Part shown: piece by piece, positions 47,223 to 59,092 of the stretch
How the letters are laid out: each line of letters starts with the position of its first letter
Numbering within the stretch: the stretch's first letter is position 1
Assembly (NCBI RefSeq): GCF_000385925.1
Contig: NC_021175.1
Span: 1,776,213 to 1,840,212 of the forward strand
DNA: 64,000 nt
Origin: Streptococcus cristatus AS 1.3089
GTDB lineage: Bacteria > Bacillota > Bacilli > Lactobacillales > Streptococcaceae
Reading direction: 5' to 3'
Program-made: the position numbers and the translations under genes
Notes under the pieces: model-generated
The model's database searches: none
The model's input: only the letters and a program-made list of their open reading frames with translations
What the model was told of the DNA's origin: nothing

Positions 47223-47878
47223 ACAAACTAACCAAGAAAAATAAGGAATTTCTCCACATTGCTACTCATCAACTCCTCAAAGATGGCAAATCCGATGAAG
47301 AAGTGAAAGCAATCTTAGAAGAAATCATTCCAAACATTTTAGAAAACCAAGCCAAGGGTATCCCTGCCCGTGCTCTCTATGGGGCACCAACTTACTGGGC
47401 ATCTTCTCTCACTGCTAAGGAGCGCTATGATGCCGAGCATCCTAAGCAAAATGATGATCCAAAATGGATGATGCTGGATTCCGTCCTCTTCATTTTCGGT
47501 TTCTTCACCGTTCTGACTTCCATCGTCAATTTAGCATCTTCTAAACCCTCTGTTTACGGCATGACGACACTTGTCTTTGGTAGTATTGTCGGCGGTCTCG
47601 CTTTCTACGCCCTCTATCATTTCGTTTACCGTTTCTACGGACCAGACACTGACCGTAGCCAACGACCACATCTACTCAAATCTATCCTTATCATGCTAGT
47701 AGCCATTGCTCTTTGGACCCTTTCAATCGTTGGTTCTAGCTTACTACCCGACTCTCTCAACCCGCATTTATCAAACATCATTGTTGCCATCATCGGAGGG
47801 ATCACCCTAGCACTTCGTTTCTACCTCAAGAAACGCTTCAATATCAAGAGTGCAACCATGGGGCCAGCCAAATATTAA
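47204..47878 (+). CDS. DUF1129 family membrane protein
   Basis: 224 aa. N-terminal soluble helical part (about 1-80: KLTKKNKEFLHIATHQLL, IPNILENQAKGIPARALYG) followed by four to five membrane helices (85-215). It is the conserved DUF1129 family of Lactobacillales, function unknown. AAAGGA ribosome site lies inside corA and the genes overlap by 19 nt, suggesting joint expression. Confidence 0.82.
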   Translation: MSQVLLDKLTKKNKEFLHIATHQLLKDGKSDEEVKAILEEIIPNILENQAKGIPARALYGAPTYWASSLTAKERYDAEHPKQNDDPKWMMLDSVLFIFGFFTVLTSIVNLASSKPSVYGMTTLVFGSIVGGLAFYALYHFVYRFYGPDTDRSQRPHLLKSILIMLVAIALWTLSIVGSSLLPDSLNPHLSNIIVAIIGGITLALRFYLKKRFNIKSATMGPAKY

Positions 47879-47887
47879 ACAGCATAG

Positions 47888-47916
47888 AAAAGAGGTTATA
47901 AACCTCTTTTATTTTA
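47888..47916. terminator. Terminator between DUF1129 and GNAT genes
   Basis: AAAAGAGGTT-ata-AACCTCTTTT, then ATTTTACT. Convergent; reaches into the GNAT stop codon. Confidence 0.85.
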
Positions 47917-48418
47917 CTCTTTTTGAAAAGTATAACACCAACTCATCGTTATTCTCGCACGAAGCATAGGGGGTGAGTGGCTGATTTTGAAACCAAACTC
48001 CTGATCCATCTGGAATATAACCGCGACCTACATACAGTCGTTGTGCTGGACCATAGCCTTTATGCAGCCCAACACCCAAACTGATCACATCTGAATAATT
48101 CTGAGCCACTTGCTCTGCTTTGTTCAATAAAGCCGTGCCAATTCCTCGCTTTTGGAAACTTTCAAAAACATTAAAATCAGTTAACTCAGGATAAAGGCCA
48201 GCAAAGGGGCCATGCTTTGCCAATGGAATAACTGTAATGTAACCAGCCAAAGATTCCCTAATAACCGCCACCAAAACTTGGCGCTCACCCGCCTCTTGCT
48301 CCAGAAAGTAGTTTTTTAAAATCTCTCTCCGGCCAGGCCAGCCTTGCTGGATAAAAGCATTCGATAAGCCTTCAATATCCTCAAAAAACATCTTCCTGAT
48401 GGCTAGTGCTTCTGTCAT
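47909..48418 (-). CDS. GNAT-family N-acetyltransferase
   Basis: 169 aa. The acetyl-CoA loop is in FQKRGIGTALLNKAEQVAQ (R/Q-x-x-G-x-G/A). LAGYITVIPLAKHGPFAG and VGLHKGYGPAQRLYVGRGYIPDG belong to the fold. Substrate unknown. Single gene. Confidence 0.82.
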   Translation of the reverse strand: MTEALAIRKMFFEDIEGLSNAFIQQGWPGRREILKNYFLEQEAGERQVLVAVIRESLAGYITVIPLAKHGPFAGLYPELTDFNVFESFQKRGIGTALLNKAEQVAQNYSDVISLGVGLHKGYGPAQRLYVGRGYIPDGSGVWFQNQPLTPYASCENNDELVLYFSKRVK

Positions 48419-48485
48419 GGCAATCCTCCCATATCTTGATCGTTTCTTCTATTATAGCACTGTCCCTTTCTATCATCAAGATAGC

Positions 48486-48510
48486 AAAAATCCCTGCTAG
48501 AAGCAGGGAC
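48486..48510 (-). terminator. Terminator of the rpsF-ssb-rpsR operon
   Basis: TCCCTGCT (48491-48498) and AGCAGGGA (48502-48509), 8-bp stem, then TTTTTGC on the minus strand. Confidence 0.85.
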
Positions 48511-48515
48511 TCTCA

Positions 48516-48755
48516 TTAGTCTTCATTTACGAAAGGCATCAAAGCCATTACGCGAGCGCGTTTGATAGCTGTTGTTACTTTACGTTGGTTTTTAGCTGAA
48601 GTTCCTGTTACACGACGAGGAAGGATTTTCCCACGTTCTGAAACGAAACGGCTAAGAAGCTCAGTATCTTTGTAATCAACATATTCAATCTTGTTTGCTG
48701 CGATGTAATCAACTTTTTTACGGCGTTTGAATCCGCCACGACGTTGTTGAGCCAT
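48516..48755 (-). CDS. rpsR: 30S ribosomal protein S18
   Basis: 79 aa basic protein binding 16S rRNA next to S6. [24 protein letters not shown] is conserved. Last gene of rpsF-ssb-rpsR; AAGGAG before the ATG. Confidence 0.97.
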   Translation of the reverse strand: MAQQRRGGFKRRKKVDYIAANKIEYVDYKDTELLSRFVSERGKILPRRVTGTSAKNQRKVTTAIKRARVMALMPFVNED

Positions 48756-48795
48756 GTTATTCTCCTTTATATTATAGTTCTAGTTTTGTCCATTA

Positions 48796-49290
48796 TTAGA
48801 ATGGTAAATCATCGTCTGAAATGTCCATTGGATTTGAATTGCCAAATGGGCTTTCATCACGAGAAAAATTCGGTACTTGGTTGAATGAGTCAGCACTTCC
48901 ATAGCTTGGTGCAGAATTTCCACCGAAGCCACCGCCACCAAAGCCAGCTGAAGCCTGCCCTTCACGGCTTGCACGACTTTCCAGAAGCTGGAAGTTGTCT
49001 GCAACGACTTCTGTGACATAGACACGCTGGCCTTGCTGATTGTCGTAGTTACGAGTCTGAATGCGACCAGTAATTCCGATTAGAGCGCCTTTTTTGGCCC
49101 AATTAGCAAGATTTTCTGCCTGCTGACGCCAGATAACAACATTGATAAAGTCCGCTTCACGCTCACCACTTTGATTTTTAAAGTTGCGATTAACAGCTAG
49201 AGTAAAGGTTGCGACCGCTTGGTTCTGCGGTGTATAGCGAAGTTCAGCATCACGGGTCATACGTCCCACAAGTACAACGTTATTAATCAT
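48796..49290 (-). CDS. ssb: Single-stranded DNA-binding protein
   Basis: 164 aa. OB fold (about 1-105) with a Gly/Ser/Asn-rich linker and acidic tip DISDDDLPF that recruits repair partners. This is the essential operon-borne SSB, not the competence SsbB. Flanked by rpsF (12 nt) and rpsR. Confidence 0.96.
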   Translation of the reverse strand: MINNVVLVGRMTRDAELRYTPQNQAVATFTLAVNRNFKNQSGEREADFINVVIWRQQAENLANWAKKGALIGITGRIQTRNYDNQQGQRVYVTEVVADNFQLLESRASREGQASAGFGGGGFGGNSAPSYGSADSFNQVPNFSRDESPFGNSNPMDISDDDLPF

Positions 49291-49301
49291 AATTTACCTT
49301 C

Positions 49302-49592
49302 TTAAGCGTCAAGTTTGACGATCATGTGACGAAGAATGTCAGCGTTGATTTTTGAAAGACGGTCAAACTCTTTAAGAGCTGCATCGTTGTTTGCTTCAAC
49401 GTTAACGATGTGGTAAAGTCCTTCACGGAAATCTTGGATTTCGTATGCAAGACGACGTTTTTCCCAGTCTTTTGATTCAACAACAGTTGCACCGTTGTCA
49501 GTCAAGATAGAGTCAAAGCGTGCTACCAAAGCGTTTTTAGCTTCTTCTTCAATGTTTGGACGAATAATATAAAGAATTTCGTATTTAGCCAT
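49302..49592 (-). CDS. rpsF: 30S ribosomal protein S6
   Basis: 96 aa. Start [19 protein letters not shown]; binds S18 and the 16S rRNA platform. AGGAGG precedes the ATG. First gene of the operon. Confidence 0.97.
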   Translation of the reverse strand: MAKYEILYIIRPNIEEEAKNALVARFDSILTDNGATVVESKDWEKRRLAYEIQDFREGLYHIVNVEANNDAALKEFDRLSKINADILRHMIVKLDA

Positions 49593-49660
49593 TGATATGT
49601 TCCTCCTTTTGGTCTAATGACCCCAAGTCGCTGCAAGGGGTAAGTGAGGTTCACTCACAA
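49593..49660 (-). promoter_or_regulatory. Candidate S6/S18 leader structure
   Basis: The ~70-nt leader contains CCCC-TTGCAGCGACTT-GGGG with flanking CACTTA/TCATTAG. Firmicute rpsF leaders can bind the S6:S18 complex for autoregulation. I could not confirm the conserved CCG bulge, so this is tentative. Confidence 0.35.
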
Positions 49661-49666
49661 ATAATA

Positions 49667-49695
49667 ATTATACTAGATTTCCTTGCAAATAGCAA
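49667..49695 (-). promoter_or_regulatory. rpsF operon promoter
   Basis: -35 TTGCTA (49690-49695), 17 bp, -10 TATAAT (49667-49672), minus strand. Confidence 0.72.
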
Positions 49696-49768
49696 GAATA
49701 AATTTCGCTTTTCTTTGAATGATCTGCCAAAGCATTTCATCAGCTAGATAAAGCATAGCATCCAGTGA

Positions 49769-51765
<1,997 letters not shown>

Positions 51766-51776
<11 letters not shown>

Positions 51777-52713
51777 CAGGCAATTCCTTGGTTTTGGAGA
51801 CAATCAAACGGTACTGATTCTCAAAGAGGGGCACCAAGTCTTCCAAGTCCTCTTCAAGACAGAGAACCTTGACATTAGGACCAGCGTCCATGGTGAAATA
51901 GCAACGATGCCCCTGGCTTCGGAGCTGGCGAACAAAGTCCATCGCAGCATAGCTTTCCTCTGTCAGATAAGTAAATGGAGGCGTAGCTGTCTCTGTCGTT
52001 GCATGCATCCGCAAGGCATTCTCCTCGGTCAACTGCCCAACTTTCTCAAAATCATTATCCTTTAGGTAGGCCATCATATCCTGATAATCCTGAGCTGACT
52101 GGTCAATCCAAGCTTGAAAATTTTTGGAAGTTTCAGCACAAACTTGCATACCGAGTCGACTAGAAATCGGCTTTTTCTCATCATGAAGCACCAACATAAT
52201 CATGGCTAGCTTCAGGTCGGTTTGCGCAGGATAAATTGCTCCGCTATCCTTGTCCCATGCTGCCAAAGGACCAAAAAAGGAGCGGGCTGACGAACCTGAA
52301 GCAAACTTGGCCAACTGGGCCAGCTCCTCGGTACTGTAATGAGTTCCAAAATAAGCATCACAAGCCTTGACCAGAGCAGATAAGCCGCTGGAACTAGAGG
52401 ATAAACCTGCCGCTGTAGGCATATTGTTACTGGTGTCAATCCGAACCCAATCATTTGGCTCCGTCCGAAAACGATCAATAATTCGACTGACTTTGGCATG
52501 CTCTTCTGGGCTTTGCAGTTGCCCGTCGATATAAAATTCATCGCCAGCAGCCTCAGCCGCAAGCGGACTTAACTGGGTTTGGGTGTACATGTTTTCTAAA
52601 GTCAAGGAAATACTGCTGGTAGCAGGAATCATCCGCTCGGCATCCGCCTTGCCCCAATACTTGACAATAGCAATATTGGCGTAAGACTTGACACTTACAG
52701 ACTTTCTATCCAT
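51766..52713 (-). CDS. mvaD: Diphosphomevalonate decarboxylase
   Basis: 315 aa. ATP-dependent decarboxylation giving isopentenyl diphosphate. Start SVKSYANIAIVKYWGKAD and the GHMP loop PTAAGLSSSSSGLSALVKA are diagnostic, as is DAGPNVKVL. Overlaps mvaK1 by 19 nt and mvaK2 by 11 nt. Confidence 0.95.
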
Positions 52714-53573
52714 ATATTGCTGGCTCCTTTCTCTCTCAAAAGACGGGCTAGATCTTCCGCCTCTTTCTTTTCTTTTATTAGCACAATTACACAGCCACCT
52801 AGGCCGCCGCCGCTCATTTTAGCTCCGAGAGCTCCATTTTCAAGCGCCTGCTCGACCAAGTCATCAGATAGCTGGCAGGAAACTCCCAACTGGGCCAGTT
52901 TGCCGTGCGCCTTGGTCATGGCCTGTCCCATCGTCAGCAAATCCTTGAGTTGGATCGCCTTTTCAACGATTTTTGTCAGATTTCCCAACTCCTGTAAAAG
53001 GGGCAGAGCCTCCTGACCCAAGCTTTCTACCTTTTTGATGGCTTCCCGCGTATGTCCGTGAATACCCGTATCCGCAATCAGCAGATAAGCGCCCAAATCT
53101 AGCTCAATTTCTGAAAATCCGACATTACGGATAAACTTGATAGCTACATCACTAAGGCAGGTCTTGGCATCTAGACCGCTAGGATTCATATGGGCAATCA
53201 TCTCTGCCCGATTGGCCAGAATTTCCAGTGTCTCATGATCCAAGGCTTCTTCGAAGTAGTCAAAAACCGCACGAATGGCTGCAATGCTGACAGCAGCAGA
53301 CGAACCCATGCCCCGTTTTTCTGGCACCATAGAATCCACTTGACAACGAATCTGAGCGCCTTGCTTCCCTAAGTGCTCCAGACAGGCAAATACAGCCATG
53401 GACAAGGTATCTTGCTCGTAGAGAGTCCAAGGCTTCTCAGAAGGGAATACCTGACAAGTCACTTCGATATTGTTGAGAGGCAAAGCCAAGGCTGGATAGC
53501 CATAGACCACCGAATGCTCCCCCATCAGAATAATCTTGCTATGTGCCCTGCCGACACCCTTCTCTTTCGTCAT
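52695..53573 (-). CDS. mvaK1: Mevalonate kinase
   Basis: 292 aa GHMP kinase. Phosphorylates mevalonate. Start GRAHSKIILMGEHSVVYGYPA, ATP loop EKRGMGSSAAVSIAAIRA, C-terminal GAKMSGGGLGGCVIVL. First gene of mvaK1-mvaD-mvaK2-fni. No clear -35/-10 could be placed upstream, though TAAAAT/TATATT sequences lie near 53610. Confidence 0.94.
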   Translation of the reverse strand: MTKEKGVGRAHSKIILMGEHSVVYGYPALALPLNNIEVTCQVFPSEKPWTLYEQDTLSMAVFACLEHLGKQGAQIRCQVDSMVPEKRGMGSSAAVSIAAIRAVFDYFEEALDHETLEILANRAEMIAHMNPSGLDAKTCLSDVAIKFIRNVGFSEIELDLGAYLLIADTGIHGHTREAIKKVESLGQEALPLLQELGNLTKIVEKAIQLKDLLTMGQAMTKAHGKLAQLGVSCQLSDDLVEQALENGALGAKMSGGGLGGCVIVLIKEKKEAEDLARLLREKGASNIWIESL

Positions 53574-53673
53574 ACTTTCTCTCTATTTCTTCCTTCTATC
53601 TTCTATATTTTAATATACTTTTGGAAAAAAAGCGATTTTTTCCTGTTTTGATCGGCCAAGGCAAGTCGAACAG

Positions 53674-53701
53674 TCAAAAACTCCAAGCAAGTGCCGGAGT
53701 T
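53674..53701 (-). terminator. Terminator of the serine hydrolase gene
   Basis: AACTCC and GGAGTT enclose an 11-nt loop, then TTTTTGAC on the minus strand. A second stem TGGCC/GGCCA (53725-53751) lies just before it. Confidence 0.65.
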
Positions 53702-53752
53702 CTATCCTATTTCATCATCAGTGACTGGCCTTTAGCTTCGGTAGGGCGGCCA

Positions 53753-54685
53753 CTACCACTCTTTCCTGATTAAATCCATCAGTTCATTGCGGTCTAAAAT
53801 CCATTGGGCACGTTCATCCTTCTCATAGGTGCGATTGGACAGAAAGATTGCAGCTTTCTGCTCCGCCCGATTGTACATGATAAAAGTACCCGTATAGCCA
53901 GTATGATCCAGCCATTTCCCCTCCAAATTCCAAGCCAGACTGCGTGTCTTGCCCGGCTCTGAAGCAAAGTTTTGGCTCAATTTCTCTGCAAATTCATCCT
54001 GCAAATAATGCTCTAAAAAGATCTGCAAATCCTCAAGCGTTGAAAAAAGCCCGGCACTCCCAGCATGCTGGCCTAAGACACGCGCTTTGGGATCATGAAC
54101 CACACCCGCTTTAACACCACGAACAGTCGGAACCGCAGAAGCTACTGGTCCAAAGCTAGTTTTCCGCATCGCCCATGGCTGAAAAATCTTTTCTGCAAAT
54201 AACCTGTCCAAATCCTCCCCATAGATCTCCTCCAGCATAAAGCCCAGCAGGAGAAAGTTGACATCTGTATAATGGAAGGTTTTATCATCCCGCACTGTCA
54301 AGCTATTGAGAGCCGCCTTTAATTCTTGAGCATTGAGCTTGTCCCGATTGGGAATAAAGGGATCGAGCCCAGAAGTATGGGTCAAAAGCTGGCGCAGGGT
54401 CACCCGATCATCATGAAAGGCAGGATAATATCGCCGCAAAGGCGCATCTATATCCAAGTCACCACTCTGAAACAGAAATGCCACCAAGGTCCCTACTCCG
54501 ACAACCTTGCTGACACTGGCTAGATCATAAACCAGACCTGCTCGCGTTACTGATTGATTGGCTGGGTCTGCCAAGCCCAGATAGAAACTCTGCCAGTGCC
54601 CATCTCGATAAAGAGACAAACTAGCCCCAGGATAAAGCCCCGCAGCAAGCTGCTGATCTATCTTTTCTAAAATCCGCTGGGTCAT
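53753..54685 (-). CDS. Serine hydrolase, beta-lactamase/PBP4* family
   Basis: 310 aa. Class C beta-lactamase-like fold. SxxK motif is S57-VSK60 in DLASVSKVVG, the Tyr motif is YTDVN, and HTG (HTGYTGTF) replaces KTG near residue 270. No signal peptide is visible, so it is likely cytoplasmic or released otherwise. Role uncertain: esterase, peptidase or relative; resistance is not implied. Overlaps cppA by 4 nt. Confidence 0.82.
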   Translation of the reverse strand: MTQRILEKIDQQLAAGLYPGASLSLYRDGHWQSFYLGLADPANQSVTRAGLVYDLASVSKVVGVGTLVAFLFQSGDLDIDAPLRRYYPAFHDDRVTLRQLLTHTSGLDPFIPNRDKLNAQELKAALNSLTVRDDKTFHYTDVNFLLLGFMLEEIYGEDLDRLFAEKIFQPWAMRKTSFGPVASAVPTVRGVKAGVVHDPKARVLGQHAGSAGLFSTLEDLQIFLEHYLQDEFAEKLSQNFASEPGKTRSLAWNLEGKWLDHTGYTGTFIMYNRAEQKAAIFLSNRTYEKDERAQWILDRNELMDLIRKEW

Positions 54686-55419
54686 AGTTGCTCAAACCAT
54701 AGTTCAATATTACTTTGATCTTGGCTGACCAAGAATTTTTTAGATTTAGGGACAAAAAACTCCTGTGTCGCAAAAATCGATGACAGTTGTTCCACATCAA
54801 AGTCCGCCACCAAACATTTGAGCATGGCCAAATCCCAAGTTTTCGTATTATCAGCTGTCAAATCTTCTCCTTGGGCTTCCTGTACATCTAGGAAATCCAA
54901 GACATTGCTTACTGGCTGATAGAAGTCCTTGACAGCCTGCAAATCTGGAGCACGAAGCTCGATCTTTTCCACTTCAAATTGACTCAAGCCGATAAAATCG
55001 TCCTGCACTTCAAATGCAGGAGTTTCTTGGACTGGTTGCAGACAAGTCAACTTCTCTTCCGCATGGAGCAAGATACGATCACCTTCTGGGGAAATCGCTT
55101 CAAAAGCATATCCTTTCTCCCCACGATACAAATTGTCAATTTGGATTCCTCGAGCCAGCAAAGCCTCAATTTCTGCCACTTTTGCCACCTTGATTACTAA
55201 GCGAGCCAATTTCTTTGCTCCTTTAACTCGACGAGAGCGCATGCTTGGAGATTCTTCTAAAACCAATCTTTCTGTTCTGGTTTGATCGCCCAAAGACAAC
55301 TGGGCTCCTTCTTCTAATAGGGATTTCATCCCCAGCGTTTTAACATAGAAATCTTGATTTAGGTTCCGATTATTTACTTTTATTACTGGAACGATTCTTG
55401 CCACATGATTTACACTCAT
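54682..55419 (-). CDS. cppA: CppA family protein (C3-degrading proteinase homologue)
   Basis: 245 aa. N-terminal ARIVPVIKVNNRNLNQDFY, LGMKSLLEEGAQLSLGDQT and LVLEESPSMRSRRVKGAKKLARL match pneumococcal CppA, a two-domain glyoxalase-fold protein first described as degrading complement C3; that activity is debated. C-terminal NTKTWDLAMLKCLV and NIELWFEQL are typical. It is coupled to the serine hydrolase gene. Confidence 0.88.
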   Translation of the reverse strand: MSVNHVARIVPVIKVNNRNLNQDFYVKTLGMKSLLEEGAQLSLGDQTRTERLVLEESPSMRSRRVKGAKKLARLVIKVAKVAEIEALLARGIQIDNLYRGEKGYAFEAISPEGDRILLHAEEKLTCLQPVQETPAFEVQDDFIGLSQFEVEKIELRAPDLQAVKDFYQPVSNVLDFLDVQEAQGEDLTADNTKTWDLAMLKCLVADFDVEQLSSIFATQEFFVPKSKKFLVSQDQSNIELWFEQL

Positions 55420-55579
55420 AACTTCCTCCGAACCATTTTATTGTAATAGATTTTCATATTTTTTACAAGAAATTATGCGCAATCCAACAATTTTCAGAAC
55501 ATTTCCACTATCCTAATTAAACAAGTCAAAAAGTATAAAATATATGGTAATTCCCCACTACTCAAAGGTTGACAAAAAA
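55420..55579. other. AT-rich gap upstream of cppA
   Basis: Intergenic, AT-rich; no gene or known motif. It should contain the cppA promoter, which I could not assign. Repeat copy C follows directly. Confidence 0.4.
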
Positions 55580-55754
55580 GAGGCTGGGACAAAAGTCCTA
55601 GCCTCTCAATTGTCTTTGGATTATCGAGCAAGACGCAGTGGTTGAGTGGGCTCTATTACGCTGATTTCATCAGCTTTTACAGCCCTACTCAACTGTGCGG
55701 AGGTGGGACAACGAAATCGAATTCTAACGAATTCCCCATTTCTGTCCCACTCTC
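55580..55754 (+). repeat. 175-bp three-hairpin intergenic element, copy C
   Basis: Same sequence and length as 9615-9789, with scattered substitutions (such as ATTATCGAGC for ATTGTCGAGC and CCCCATTTC for ACCGATTTC). It ends 11 nt from the glpF stop. Some substitutions weaken the third hairpin. Confidence 0.85.
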
Positions 55755-55765
55755 TTCGATAGATA

Positions 55766-56662
55766 TTATCCGTAAATTGCTTTAAACAAAGCTACTGCTG
55801 TGATACCTGCAAGAATTGGTGCCACAACTGGTACCCAAGAATACCACCATTTTGAATCACCCTTGTGTTCACCAAGGATTGATTTTGGCAAGATAAAGTG
55901 CAGGATACGAGGTCCAAGGTCACGGGCTGGGTTAAGACCTGGTCCAGTAGGGCCTCCAACTGAAGTTACCAAGGCCATAACAAGGAAACCAAGCGCCAAG
56001 TGAGCAACAGCAGATGATCCATTTGTTGCTTGTGCAAATGTATTATGAATCAGACTTTGAACATCCGATTCTGCTACTTTTTGACCAGCTTGAGCTGCTT
56101 GAAGAGCTTGTTGTTGTACATTCTTCTCGATAAGAACCTTCAATTCCGCACCGAAGTGAAGTTTAGTCATGCCCATCGCTGCAAAGAAAAGAACAAATGA
56201 ACCAACAAACTCATTGATAAAGCCATTGATTGTTGCTGCTTTACGAGATTCAGCTGTTCCGTGATCTAGGCTTGAAATGGTTGAGAAAGTACCCAAGATA
56301 TTGTTTGGATTTTCTGTTTTCAAGTAGTAAGGGCGGTGTGTCGCTACGACCAAAGCCTGTCCGAAGATAGCACCCAAAACTTGAGCAATAATATAAGGAG
56401 CTACCTGAGCCCATGGGAAGTAACCGCTAATTGCAAGCCCTAAAGTAAAAGCAGGGTTGATGTGGTTACCTGAGGTATTTCCAAACATCAGAGCTGGAAT
56501 CATAACCCCCATACCGTAACCAACGGCAATGACTAACCAGCCACTTTGATGACCTTTAGTTCCTTTTAATTCAACATTGGCAACAGCACCATTCCCCAAA
56601 ATAATAAGGATAGCTGTCCCTAAAAATTCCGTGGCATATTTAATAGCCCAACTGAAATCCAT
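55766..56662 (-). CDS. glpF: Aquaglyceroporin of the Gla type
   Basis: 298 aa MIP channel for glycerol and perhaps water or lactic acid. NPA motifs are N69-P70-A71 and N244-P245-A246-R247. A ~45-residue hydrophilic insertion, Gln/Ala-rich (about 170-217), enlarges a loop before the last helices, which resembles the lactococcal Gla protein that likewise lies divergent from pepX. AGGAG before the ATG. Confidence 0.9.
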   Translation of the reverse strand: MDFSWAIKYATEFLGTAILIILGNGAVANVELKGTKGHQSGWLVIAVGYGMGVMIPALMFGNTSGNHINPAFTLGLAISGYFPWAQVAPYIIAQVLGAIFGQALVVATHRPYYLKTENPNNILGTFSTISSLDHGTAESRKAATINGFINEFVGSFVLFFAAMGMTKLHFGAELKVLIEKNVQQQALQAAQAGQKVAESDVQSLIHNTFAQATNGSSAVAHLALGFLVMALVTSVGGPTGPGLNPARDLGPRILHFILPKSILGEHKGDSKWWYSWVPVVAPILAGITAVALFKAIYG

Positions 56663-56685
56663 CTAATTTCTCCTTTAAAATTTTT

Positions 56686-56714
56686 TAGACAATCTATATT
56701 TTATCAAGTATAAT
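56686..56714 (+). promoter_or_regulatory. pepX promoter
   Basis: -35 TAGACA (56686-56691), 17 bp, -10 TATAAT (56709-56714), 50 nt before the ATG. Confidence 0.68.
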
Positions 56715-56764
56715 GGATAATGTAAAGGTCATTTTAAACAAAAATAAGAAAAAGAGGGAAAAAT

Positions 56765-59053
56765 ATGCGCTTCAATCAGTATAGTTATCGCAAGACAAAT
56801 CCAGACACCATGCGCCAAGAATTAGCCGACTTGGGCTTTGTTTATGAGCCGCACCTTTCTGATAAAGACAATCTCCAAAGCTTTCTACGACGCTGTTTCT
56901 TTCTCTATCAGGATACCGACTACTTGCTTCGAGCTTGGGCCGCTGATAGCGAAACTGACTTGTTGACCTTCTTCGAGTCAGACCGCGAACTAACAGCTGA
57001 GGTCTTCTATATGACTGCCTTTCAGCTCTTGGACTTTGTCCCTTTTGTTGATTTCACCGATCTTGAGAAATTCCGAACAGAAAGCGACTTCCCTATTGTC
57101 TACGGCAATCTGCTAGAAAACCTCTACCAGTTGCTCAACACTCGAACAAAGAATGGCAATTTGCTTGTTGATAAGCTGGTCAGCGAGGGATTGATTCCCG
57201 AGGAAAATACCCACCACTACTTCAACGGTAAGAGCTTGGCAACCTTTTCCAGCCATGATGCCATCCGTGAGGTGGTTTATGTTGAAAGCCGAGTTGATAC
57301 TGATGGAGATGGCCTGCCAGATCTGGTCAAAGTTAGCATTATCCGTCCTCGTTACCAAGGGCAAATCCCTGCTGTCATGACCGCTTCTCCTTATCATCAG
57401 GGAACCAACGATCCGGCCAGCGACAAGGCTCTCCATGATATGAATGTGGACTTAGTAAAAAAAGAGCCACATCACATCACTGTACAAGATCCTGAGCTTA
57501 AATTGCTCCAACTGGATTCGACAACTCCTGCCCAAGAAGTCTCTGAAGCCGAGGAAAAATTAGGTCATATCGGCACCTACACCCTCAATGACTACTTGCT
57601 GCCCCGCGGCTTTGCTAATCTCTACGTGTCTGGCGTAGGAACTAAAGATTCTCAGGGCCTAATGACCAGCGGCGACTATCAGCAGATCGAGGCCTACAAG
57701 AATGTCATCGACTGGCTCAACGGCCGCTGCCGAGCCTTCACTGACCACACGCGCCAGCGGGAAATCAAGGCCACTTGGTCAAACGGCAAAGTCGCAACGA
57801 CCGGCATTTCTTATCTGGGCACCATGTCCAACGGATTGGCAACGACTGGTGTAGATGGTTTGGAAGTCATTATCGCCGAAGCTGGGATTTCTTCTTGGTA
57901 CAACTACTACCGCGAAAACGGTCTCGTCACTAGTCCCGGAGGTTACCCAGGAGAGGATTTTGAATCCCTGACTGAACTGACCTACTCCCGCAACCTGAGG
58001 GCTGGTGACTACCTGCGTCATAATGATGCTTATCAGCAGAGCCTAGAGCAACAGCGCAAAGACCTAGACCGGCAAACCGGAGATTACAATCAATTTTGGC
58101 ATGACCGCAACTACCTGCTCCATACAGATAAGGTCAAAGCCGAAGTCGTCTTCACCCATGGCTCTCAAGACTGGAACGTTAAGCCTCTCCATGTCTATAA
58201 TATGTTCCGAGCTCTGCCATCTCACATCAAAAAACACCTCTTCCTCCACAATGGAGCCCATGTTTACATGAACAACTGGCAGTCCATTGACTTCCGCGAA
58301 GCCATGAATGCCCTTCTCAGCAAGAAACTACTGGGCCATGCTTCAGACTTTGAACTACCGCCAGTCATCTGGCAGGACAACAGCCAAGCCCAAAACTGGC
58401 TGACTCTGGAGGACTTTGGTGGTCAGAAGAACTACGCTCATTTCCAACTAGGTAAAGGCACTCAAAAGATTCAAAATCAGTATTCAGAAGAAGACTACAA
58501 TCGTTTTGCCAAAAACTACCAAAGCTTTAAAAACGAACTCTTTGACGGCAAGGGCAACCAGATTACTCTGGATTGGACTTTGGAAGAAGACCTCTTCCTC
58601 AACGGAGCCACCCAGCTCAAACTGCGCCTTAAATCCAGCACGGACAAGGGCCTGATTTCCGCCCAGCTACTGGACTTTGGACCAGCCAAACGTCTCACTC
58701 CAATTCCGACACCGCTTGAGCCTAGAGTCATGGACAATGGTCGCTACTATATGCTGGATAATCTACTTGAGCTGCCTTTTACTGAAACACCACACCGTGT
58801 CATCACCGAAGGCTTCCTCAACCTGCAAAATCGGACAGACTTGCTGACGGTCGAAGAAGTTGCCCCTGACCAATGGATGGAATGTAGCTTTGAGCTGCAA
58901 CCAACTATCTACAAGATGAAAAAAGGCGACCAACTCCGCCTCGTCCTCTACACCACTGACTTCGAACACACCGTCCGTGATAAGACTGATTATCAGTTGA
59001 CAATTGACCTAGAACAATCTAGTCTAGACTTGCCGACCATGACATCACTTTAA
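56765..59053 (+). CDS. pepX: X-prolyl dipeptidyl aminopeptidase
   Basis: 762 aa serine peptidase (S15) that releases X-Pro dipeptides from proline-rich peptides. N-terminal helical domain (about 1-150), alpha/beta-hydrolase core with nucleophile S349 in [10 protein letters not shown], later Asp and the His in HNGAHVYM, and a C-terminal jelly-roll. Cytoplasmic, no signal peptide. Divergent from glpF, as in lactococci. Confidence 0.96.
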   Translation: MRFNQYSYRKTNPDTMRQELADLGFVYEPHLSDKDNLQSFLRRCFFLYQDTDYLLRAWAADSETDLLTFFESDRELTAEVFYMTAFQLLDFVPFVDFTDLEKFRTESDFPIVYGNLLENLYQLLNTRTKNGNLLVDKLVSEGLIPEENTHHYFNGKSLATFSSHDAIREVVYVESRVDTDGDGLPDLVKVSIIRPRYQGQIPAVMTASPYHQGTNDPASDKALHDMNVDLVKKEPHHITVQDPELKLLQLDSTTPAQEVSEAEEKLGHIGTYTLNDYLLPRGFANLYVSGVGTKDSQGLMTSGDYQQIEAYKNVIDWLNGRCRAFTDHTRQREIKATWSNGKVATTGISYLGTMSNGLATTGVDGLEVIIAEAGISSWYNYYRENGLVTSPGGYPGEDFESLTELTYSRNLRAGDYLRHNDAYQQSLEQQRKDLDRQTGDYNQFWHDRNYLLHTDKVKAEVVFTHGSQDWNVKPLHVYNMFRALPSHIKKHLFLHNGAHVYMNNWQSIDFREAMNALLSKKLLGHASDFELPPVIWQDNSQAQNWLTLEDFGGQKNYAHFQLGKGTQKIQNQYSEEDYNRFAKNYQSFKNELFDGKGNQITLDWTLEEDLFLNGATQLKLRLKSSTDKGLISAQLLDFGPAKRLTPIPTPLEPRVMDNGRYYMLDNLLELPFTETPHRVITEGFLNLQNRTDLLTVEEVAPDQWMECSFELQPTIYKMKKGDQLRLVLYTTDFEHTVRDKTDYQLTIDLEQSSLDLPTMTSL

Positions 59054-59065
59054 TAAAACCTAAAA

Positions 59066-59090
59066 GACGCTGAAATTCAGCGCCTTTTTC
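59066..59090. terminator. Terminator between pepX and the lipoprotein gene
   Basis: CGCTGAA (59068-59074) and TTCAGCG (59076-59082), then CCTTTTTC; the strands are convergent and share it. Confidence 0.8.
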
Positions 59091-59092
59091 TC

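Noticed and set aside
53753..54685. Reading the serine hydrolase as a beta-lactam resistance gene
   Set aside because: It has the fold motifs but no signal peptide and HTG in place of KTG; relatives have varied esterase/peptidase roles.
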